Shown: positions 5,650 to 8,063 of the stretch, piece by piece
Layout of the letters: each line of letters starts with the position of its first letter
Numbering within the stretch: the stretch's first letter is position 1
Translations under genes and position numbers: made by a program
Origin: Verrucomicrobiales bacterium
GTDB taxonomy: Bacteria > Verrucomicrobiota > Verrucomicrobiia > Limisphaerales > UBA1100
Reading direction: 5' to 3'
Assembly (NCBI GenBank): GCA_002718935.1
Contig: PBFV01000077.1
Span: forward strand, 5,652-13,714
DNA: 8,063 bases
The notes under the pieces: generated by a model
Told to the model about the DNA's origin: nothing
The model's input: the letters and a program-made list of their open reading frames with translations, nothing else
Database searches by the model: none

Positions 5650-6438
5650 GTGAATGTCACCCCTTCCAATTACAATGCTGAAGGGTATTGTGTTTACACG
5701 GGTGTGCTGAATGCAGAGGAAATCTCTGCAGTGAGAATAGAACTGGATGCGATGTTGGTTAATCTGCCTGAGCGACAGGTGGTCTACAAGGATGGCGAAC
5801 ATCAGGAGGTTGATGCCCGGCCCGAGTACCTCACTGAGCCGCATCCAAAGCATCCGTTCTGGCTGGAGTTGTGCCGGCATCCGCGTGTGCTGGATTCAGT
5901 GCAAAGCGTGCTCGGTCCCGATCTCATTCTCATTATGTCCCATCTCATCGTCAAACGCCCGGGCGACGGTCTGCCGGTGGCGTGGCATCAGGACAACACT
6001 TACTGGCACAGCGTGCAGGGTGCGGACGTCACCACCGTTTGGCTGGCGATCGATGATACCGACCGCGCCAACGGCTGCATGCAGGTGATCCCGTGCACGC
6101 ACGAGGGTTATCCCGAATTGGACAAGGTGAGCACTGGTGGCGACGATTTGCTCGGCCTCACCGTCGAGGTCACGCCCGCGATGGAGTCTGCTGCCGTGTG
6201 CTTGGAAATGGATGCCGGCAGTTTGTCGCTGCACGATTCCTTTGTGCTCCACGGCAGCGACGCCAACACCAGCGGTCGCCGCCGGGCTGCCTACACCATG
6301 CGCTATGCCAACGCCCGCACCGTGCAGGTGAATACCGCCGAGCATTGGGTGCCCGTGTACCTCGTGCGCGGCGAGGCTGATAACCCCGATTACATCGACA
6401 TTCGCCCCGACCGACCCTTGCCGGAACCACTCTCATGA
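5650..6438 (+). CDS. Phytanoyl-CoA dioxygenase (PhyH)-family Fe(II)/2-oxoglutarate oxygenase
   Basis: Enzymes of this family use Fe(II), O2 and 2-oxoglutarate to hydroxylate small molecules in the cytoplasm. The 262 residues carry the facial triad H113-Q-D115 in 'AWHQDNTYW' and the distal histidine H201 in 'LHDSFVLHGSDANTS'. An arginine follows in 'SGRRRAAYTMRY' (R210-212), placed to bind the 2-oxoglutarate carboxylate. Length and motif spacing are normal for bacterial PhyH proteins. The substrate is not deducible; bacterial members act on many compounds, and the name should not be read as phytanoyl-CoA activity. The start is GTG at 5650; no in-frame ATG precedes the conserved region and no clear ribosome site is seen. 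The stop TGA overlaps the sulfatase ATG (ATGA, 6435-6438). The first 150 bases or so are AT-richer than the rest. Confidence 0.88.
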   Translation: MNVTPSNYNAEGYCVYTGVLNAEEISAVRIELDAMLVNLPERQVVYKDGEHQEVDARPEYLTEPHPKHPFWLELCRHPRVLDSVQSVLGPDLILIMSHLIVKRPGDGLPVAWHQDNTYWHSVQGADVTTVWLAIDDTDRANGCMQVIPCTHEGYPELDKVSTGGDDLLGLTVEVTPAMESAAVCLEMDAGSLSLHDSFVLHGSDANTSGRRRAAYTMRYANARTVQVNTAEHWVPVYLVRGEADNPDYIDIRPDRPLPEPLS

Positions 6439-7937
6439 AAACAATCTTCTCTTTGCTTTTAGTCGGCTTCACCGCCGCGGCCGAATATCAGCCGCCCAAC
6501 ATTGTCATCGTGCTCACTGACGACCTTGGTTATGGTGACATTGGTTGTTACGGCAATAAGATCGTGAAAACGCCGCACCTCGACCGCTTCGCGAAGCAGG
6601 GTATGCGTTTCACCGATTGTTACTCCGCGCACCCGAACTGCTCCCCCGCGCGTACGGGCCTGATGACCGGCCGCACGCCGACACGTGTGGGCGTGCACAA
6701 CTGGATCCCCATGTTTTCTCCGATGCACGTGCGGTACAGTGAGATCACCATCGCGAGCATTTTGCGCAAGGGCGGCTACGATACCGCGCACGTTGGCAAG
6801 TGGCACATGAATGGCCGCTTCAACATGACCGGCCAGCCGCAGCCCAATGACCACGGCTTCAACCACTGGTTTGCCACACAAAACAACGCGCTGCCCAATC
6901 ATCGAAACCCGTGGAACTTCGTCCGCAACGACACACCTGTCGGCCCGCTCAAGGGCTACGCCGCCGGCATTGTAACCGACGAAGCCATCCACTGGCTGCG
7001 TGCGTGGCGCGATAAATCGAAACCATTTTTCCTTTACGTCTGCTACCATGAACCGCACGAACCCATCGCCAGCGATCCGCGCTTCGCCAAGGATTACCAG
7101 AGCGACGATCCCAGCTACACCGCCTATTGGGCCAACGTTGCGCAAATGGACGCCAGCTTTGGCCGCTTGATGGCCGAGCTGGACAAACAAAAGCTGCGCG
7201 ACAACACCTTCGTGTTTTTCACCAGCGACAACGGCCCCGCGCGCACCGGATTTCATCCGCACGGTGAGACGGAGGGGCTGCGTGACAAAAAGGGCAGTGT
7301 GTACGAAGGCGGCATCCGCGTGCCGGGCCTAATGCGCTGGCCAGGCAAGATCAAGCCAGGTACCGTCCAGCGTACGCCCATCAGCGGCGTTGATCTGCTG
7401 CCCACCATTTGCAGCTTCACCGGACTCAAGCCGCCAGCTGACCGCCACCTCGACGGCACTAACATCCGCGGCCTGTGGCGTGGCGAAAAAATCCAGCGTA
7501 CCCAGCCGCTCTACTGGCATTTTTACGGCGCCCGCGGCAAACACCAAGTGGCCCTGCGCGAGGGTGATTGGAAACTCGTTGCCGCCATGGACGCGCCGCC
7601 CATCCAACACCGCGCCAGCACCATCCTCGCCGACCAACGCGCCATCAAAACTGCGCCGCTCGGCAAGATGGAGTTGTACAATCTGAAAGCCGACCGCGCC
7701 GAAACCCGCGACGTCGCCACCGAGGCCCCCGCGGTCTTCAAGCGTTTAGTCGTACAAATGAAACAAATTTACGCCAGCGTGCAGAAAGACACCCCCACTT
7801 GGCCCACGTGGGAATTTGACCGGTACGAAGCCCAGCGTATCCAATGGCCCCCATACCGCGGGGCAAAAAAGGTTCCATTGCGAAAACCTCAAGTGCCAGG
7901 TGACTTTCGAAATAATCCCCTGCTGAAGCGGCCTTGA
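6435..7937 (+). CDS. Secreted type I (formylglycine-dependent) sulfatase
   Basis: The protein hydrolyses sulfate esters outside the cytoplasm. Its 500 residues begin with a Sec signal peptide (MKTIFSLLLVGFTAAA, cleavage expected near residue 16). 'NIVIVLTDDLGYGD' (22-35) follows, with calcium ligands D29 and D30. C69-S-P-A-R73 is the sulfatase signature whose cysteine becomes formylglycine by a maturase not encoded here. K122 and H124 lie in 'GKWHMNGR', and the further metal site is D265-N266 in 'FFTSDNGPA'. 'YEGGIRVPGLMRWPG' and 'LYNLKADRAETRDVA' are typical of the central and C-terminal parts of the family. The substrate (polysaccharide or small ester) cannot be told. It overlaps the upstream oxygenase gene by four bases, so the two are co-translated. 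The minus-strand frame at 6459-7262 is a shadow. Confidence 0.95.
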   Translation: MKTIFSLLLVGFTAAAEYQPPNIVIVLTDDLGYGDIGCYGNKIVKTPHLDRFAKQGMRFTDCYSAHPNCSPARTGLMTGRTPTRVGVHNWIPMFSPMHVRYSEITIASILRKGGYDTAHVGKWHMNGRFNMTGQPQPNDHGFNHWFATQNNALPNHRNPWNFVRNDTPVGPLKGYAAGIVTDEAIHWLRAWRDKSKPFFLYVCYHEPHEPIASDPRFAKDYQSDDPSYTAYWANVAQMDASFGRLMAELDKQKLRDNTFVFFTSDNGPARTGFHPHGETEGLRDKKGSVYEGGIRVPGLMRWPGKIKPGTVQRTPISGVDLLPTICSFTGLKPPADRHLDGTNIRGLWRGEKIQRTQPLYWHFYGARGKHQVALREGDWKLVAAMDAPPIQHRASTILADQRAIKTAPLGKMELYNLKADRAETRDVATEAPAVFKRLVVQMKQIYASVQKDTPTWPTWEFDRYEAQRIQWPPYRGAKKVPLRKPQVPGDFRNNPLLKRP

Positions 7938-7958
7938 TGTGACACCGAAAGTACAAGG

Positions 7959-8063
7959 CTACTTCGGCACGCGGTTGAGCGTGTAGAAGGCTTCCGGGTG
8001 TAGCAACGGCTGGCCTTTGTGGTTGCGCACGCCGTGGGCGTAGAGTTCGTACACGTAGCCCTC
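7959..8063 (-). CDS. C-terminal end of an unrecognised protein (partial)
   Basis: The complement of 7959-8063 reads 34 residues with no interruption up to a TAG (7959-7961), starting 'EGYVYELYAHGVRNHKGQPL' and ending 'YTLNRVPK'. The frame uses GC-rich third positions like the neighbouring genes, and the end lies 21 bases from the convergent sulfatase stop, which suits a real gene end. The tail reminds me of the C-termini of large secreted planctomycetal/verrucomicrobial proteins (cytochrome c or sugar-dehydrogenase-like). The memory is vague and 34 residues are not enough to name a family. Confidence 0.6.
   Translation of the reverse strand, partial: EGYVYELYAHGVRNHKGQPLLHPEAFYTLNRVPK

Noticed and set aside
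6459..7262. Minus-strand frame of 267 codons
   Set aside because: It is the shadow of the sulfatase, whose active-site motifs are all present on the plus strand.

Overview
The window looks like chromosomal DNA from a bacterium of the Planctomycetota-Verrucomicrobiota group, most likely a verrucomicrobium. This rests on an exported formylglycine-type sulfatase with a CSPAR motif, a phytanoyl-CoA-dioxygenase-like gene beside it, and an intergenic 'cacagaggcac' inverted repeat of a kind I associate with Verrucomicrobia. The assignment is inference; no rRNA or ribosomal marker is present. Most of the window is GC-rich (a sampled sulfatase line is 37/60 G+C). The centre, about 4650-5800, is visibly AT-richer (three sampled peroxiredoxin lines are 24-27/60).

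Left half, minus strand: reading right to left, a small DUF3817-type membrane protein, an MFS transporter and a full-length RapA (RNA-polymerase-recycling SWI2/SNF2 ATPase) are separated by single bases (TAA-c-GTG and TAG-g-ATG). They are probably one translationally coupled operon. After a strong hairpin at 354-410 comes an RbsD/FucU-type sugar mutarotase, cut off by the left edge.

Centre: a divergent intergenic region (4865-5020) carries a good sigma70-type promoter facing right and a weaker candidate facing left. The first rightward gene is the highlight: a lipoprotein peroxiredoxin whose frame is interrupted by one TGA exactly at the peroxidatic cysteine of the PxxxTxxC motif. A stem-loop that fits a bacterial SECIS element follows immediately. 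I read it as one selenoprotein gene, 5021-5554, not two fragments or a pseudogene.

Right half, plus strand: a PhyH-family Fe(II)/2-oxoglutarate oxygenase and a secreted type I sulfatase overlap by four bases (ATGA), so they are co-translated. A convergent gene of unknown function enters from the right edge. No rRNA, tRNA, CRISPR array or insertion sequence was seen.
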